A DNA stretch of 49,543 bases from Gammaproteobacteria bacterium (GTDB lineage: Bacteria; Pseudomonadota; Gammaproteobacteria; Steroidobacterales; Steroidobacteraceae). How positions within the stretch are numbered: the stretch's first letter is position 1; each line of letters begins with the position of its first letter. Of the stretch, positions 48,250 to 49,543 are shown in pieces. The position numbers were made by a program, and so were the translations under genes. The notes under the pieces were generated by a model, which saw nothing but the letters and a program-made list of their open reading frames with translations, searched no databases and was not told the DNA's origin. The stretch is from assembly GCA_003134045.1 (NCBI GenBank), contig PLAH01000195.1, forward strand, positions 30,403 through 79,945, in the 5' to 3' direction.

Positions 48250-49388
48250 ACAGCCGCATTCTTTTCGTCGATGACGAACCGAATGTGCTCGAGGCATTCA
48301 GGCGCACCTTGCGCAAGAGTTTCGAGATAACGACCTGCGTGAGCCCGCAAGAGGCCCTGCAAATCGTGCGCACGGAACCGGACTTCGCGGTCATCGTGTC
48401 GGACATGCGCATGCCCGGCATGTCGGGAATCGAGTTGCTCACCGAGGTCAAGCAAGCGAAACCGGATACCGTGCGCATCATGCTCACCGGCAATCACGAT
48501 CAGGAAACGGCCGTCGAGGCGGTGAATCGCGGCGACGTGTTCAAATTTCTCACCAAGCCGTGCGAAACCAATACCCTCATCAGCACATTGGAGCAAAGCA
48601 CCCGGCAGTTTCAATTGGTCACCGCCGAGAGGGAGCTTCTGACACGTACCGTGCAGGGCAGCGTCAAAGTATTGCTGGACGCCCTGTCGATCGCGAAGCC
48701 CGAGGCCTTCGGCCGCAACGAGCGCATCCTGCAAAAGGCCCGCGAGCTGGCCAGCGGCTTGGAGGGCGTCGACTCCTGGGAACTGAGTACGGCCGCACTG
48801 CTGGCCCACCTGGGCTGCGTCGCCGTGTCGAAGGCGACGCTCGACAAGGTGGCCGCCGGCCGCGATCTGACCAAAACCGAACGTACCGAGTACGATCGGC
48901 ACCCGGAGCTGGGCGCGCAGCTGCTCTCGGCCGTGCCGCGCTTCGAGGGTATCGCGCAATGCGTTCTATACCAGCACAAGAATTTCGACGGCTCCGGTTT
49001 CCCGGAAGATGAGCGGCAGGGAGCCGACATCCCGTTGAGCGCGCGGATACTGCATCTGGCGCTCGCCCTGGACGATCTGCGGACCCGAGGGTGGTCCGAG
49101 GCGGCGGTGATGCAGGAGATTCGCAGCCGCGCCAGTTGGTACGATCCAGCGCTGCTGGCTCGATTCCTCGAGGCGCCGCGGAGCGATTCTGCCAAGTCGT
49201 TTCTCGTTGCGGCGGACCGGCTGGATGTGGGCTTGATGATCGAGGAGGACGTGCAGAACAATCAAGGAGTGCTCTTGATCTGCCGCGGGCAGGCGGTCAC
49301 CCTCGCGATCGTCAAGCACCTGCGACATTTCCATGCCCTCGGAACGCTGACAGCGCCGATTCTGGTCAGTTCCTCGCCGCGTCCCTGA
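48246..49388 (+). CDS. Response regulator with degenerate HD-GYP domain
   Basis: A 380-residue protein. REC (1-120) has DDE (9-11), D53 in VSDMRMPGMSG and the Lys in FLTKPCE. The output domain (about 135-320) is HD-GYP-like: it keeps H219 (RHPELG), H244 and DGSGFP (248-253, with F for Y), but the HD metal pair is replaced: LAHLGCV at 186-192 stands where LHDIGK is expected. It therefore probably lacks phosphodiesterase activity. About 60 C-terminal residues follow (VQNNQGVLLICRGQAVT). Last full gene of the operon. Confidence 0.92.
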   Translation: MNSRILFVDDEPNVLEAFRRTLRKSFEITTCVSPQEALQIVRTEPDFAVIVSDMRMPGMSGIELLTEVKQAKPDTVRIMLTGNHDQETAVEAVNRGDVFKFLTKPCETNTLISTLEQSTRQFQLVTAERELLTRTVQGSVKVLLDALSIAKPEAFGRNERILQKARELASGLEGVDSWELSTAALLAHLGCVAVSKATLDKVAAGRDLTKTERTEYDRHPELGAQLLSAVPRFEGIAQCVLYQHKNFDGSGFPEDERQGADIPLSARILHLALALDDLRTRGWSEAAVMQEIRSRASWYDPALLARFLEAPRSDSAKSFLVAADRLDVGLMIEEDVQNNQGVLLICRGQAVTLAIVKHLRHFHALGTLTAPILVSSSPRP

Positions 49389-49389
49389 C

Positions 49390-49543
49390 ATGGCAGCCAC
49401 AGCTCGGCCGAAGATGGCGGAGGTCGGCGCGGGCCCCATCCTGATCCTGGGCGACTTGAACGGTGTGGTCGCGCTGCAGGAGATTCTCGAACGCGCGCAG
49501 CGGGAATCCGGGCGCTCTTTTCGCGCCGCGAGCCGGATCGACG
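49390..49543 (+). CDS. Start of a further gene, cut by the window edge
   Basis: An open frame from the ATG at 49390, 1 bp after the stop of the degenerate HD-GYP gene. It runs to the window end without a stop: 51 codons beginning MATARPKMAEVGAGPILILG, then DLNGVVALQEILERAQ. The spacing suggests it belongs to the signalling operon. No domain can be named from this fragment. Confidence 0.55.
   Translation, partial: MAATARPKMAEVGAGPILILGDLNGVVALQEILERAQRESGRSFRAASRID

Overview
This 49.5 kb window is gene-dense, high-GC chromosome from a gammaproteobacterium. The housekeeping neighbourhoods are typical of that class: purM-purN-DUF3108 divergent from DUF2066-CDP-alcohol transferase-hda, pepA-holC-valS divergent from lptF-lptG, proS-lytic transglycosylase divergent from pssA, uracil-DNA glycosylase-rimI, and prfC. 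Tandem PilT ATPases, a c-di-GMP signalling operon and a CRP/Clp-type box fit the Xanthomonadales/Nevskiales/Steroidobacterales part of the class, but placement below class is inference. No tRNA, rRNA, insertion sequence, prophage or CRISPR array was seen, and there is no gap above 300 bp without a gene.

Layout. 1-4063 (minus): two PilT-type retraction ATPases, the second cut by the window edge, preceded by a HEAT-repeat Ser/Thr protein kinase that ends at an intrinsic terminator. 4179-5842 (plus): Mrp-type Fe-S carrier ATPase and dCTP deaminase. 5892-8433 (minus): purM-purN-DUF3108. 8526-10850 (plus): DUF2066, CDP-alcohol phosphatidyltransferase, Hda. 10807-11738 (minus): WrbA-like flavoprotein and DUF2069. 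11878-12508 (plus): DUF4398 lipoprotein and acylphosphatase. 12505-14815 (minus): ProS and a lytic transglycosylase. 14859-18679 (plus): PssA, family 4 UDG, RimI, RF3. 18648-27676 (minus): PepA, HolC, a small hypothetical, ValS, then MoxR-DUF58-transglutaminase. 27765-29893 (plus): LptF-LptG. 29879-35813 (minus): a hypothetical, a Gld-like ABC transporter (ATPase, permease, GldG-like), DUF4340 and an RDD protein. 35903-43028 (plus): a surface-glycan cluster (asparagine synthase, two glycosyltransferase-like proteins, an unrecognised protein, CDP-glucose 4,6-dehydratase, glucose-1-phosphate cytidylyltransferase) plus a DUF2231 membrane protein, met tail to tail by a GT9 glycosyltransferase on the minus strand. 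44456 to the end (plus): a three-component signalling operon (REC-PAS-GAF-degenerate GGDEF-EAL, REC-HDOD, REC-degenerate HD-GYP) and the start of a further gene.

The parts most worth a second look are these: the HEAT-repeat kinase beside the tandem pilus retraction ATPases; the signalling operon, whose GGDEF and HD-GYP sites have both decayed while EAL is intact, with a perfect TGTGA-N6-TCACA box upstream; and the glycan cluster, which builds CDP-4-keto-6-deoxyglucose without a visible next enzyme and carries a protein I do not recognise. At genome-architecture level, five of six tail-to-tail gene pairs overlap at their 3' ends, and three operon junctions use TTGA stop/start overlaps with TTG initiation.
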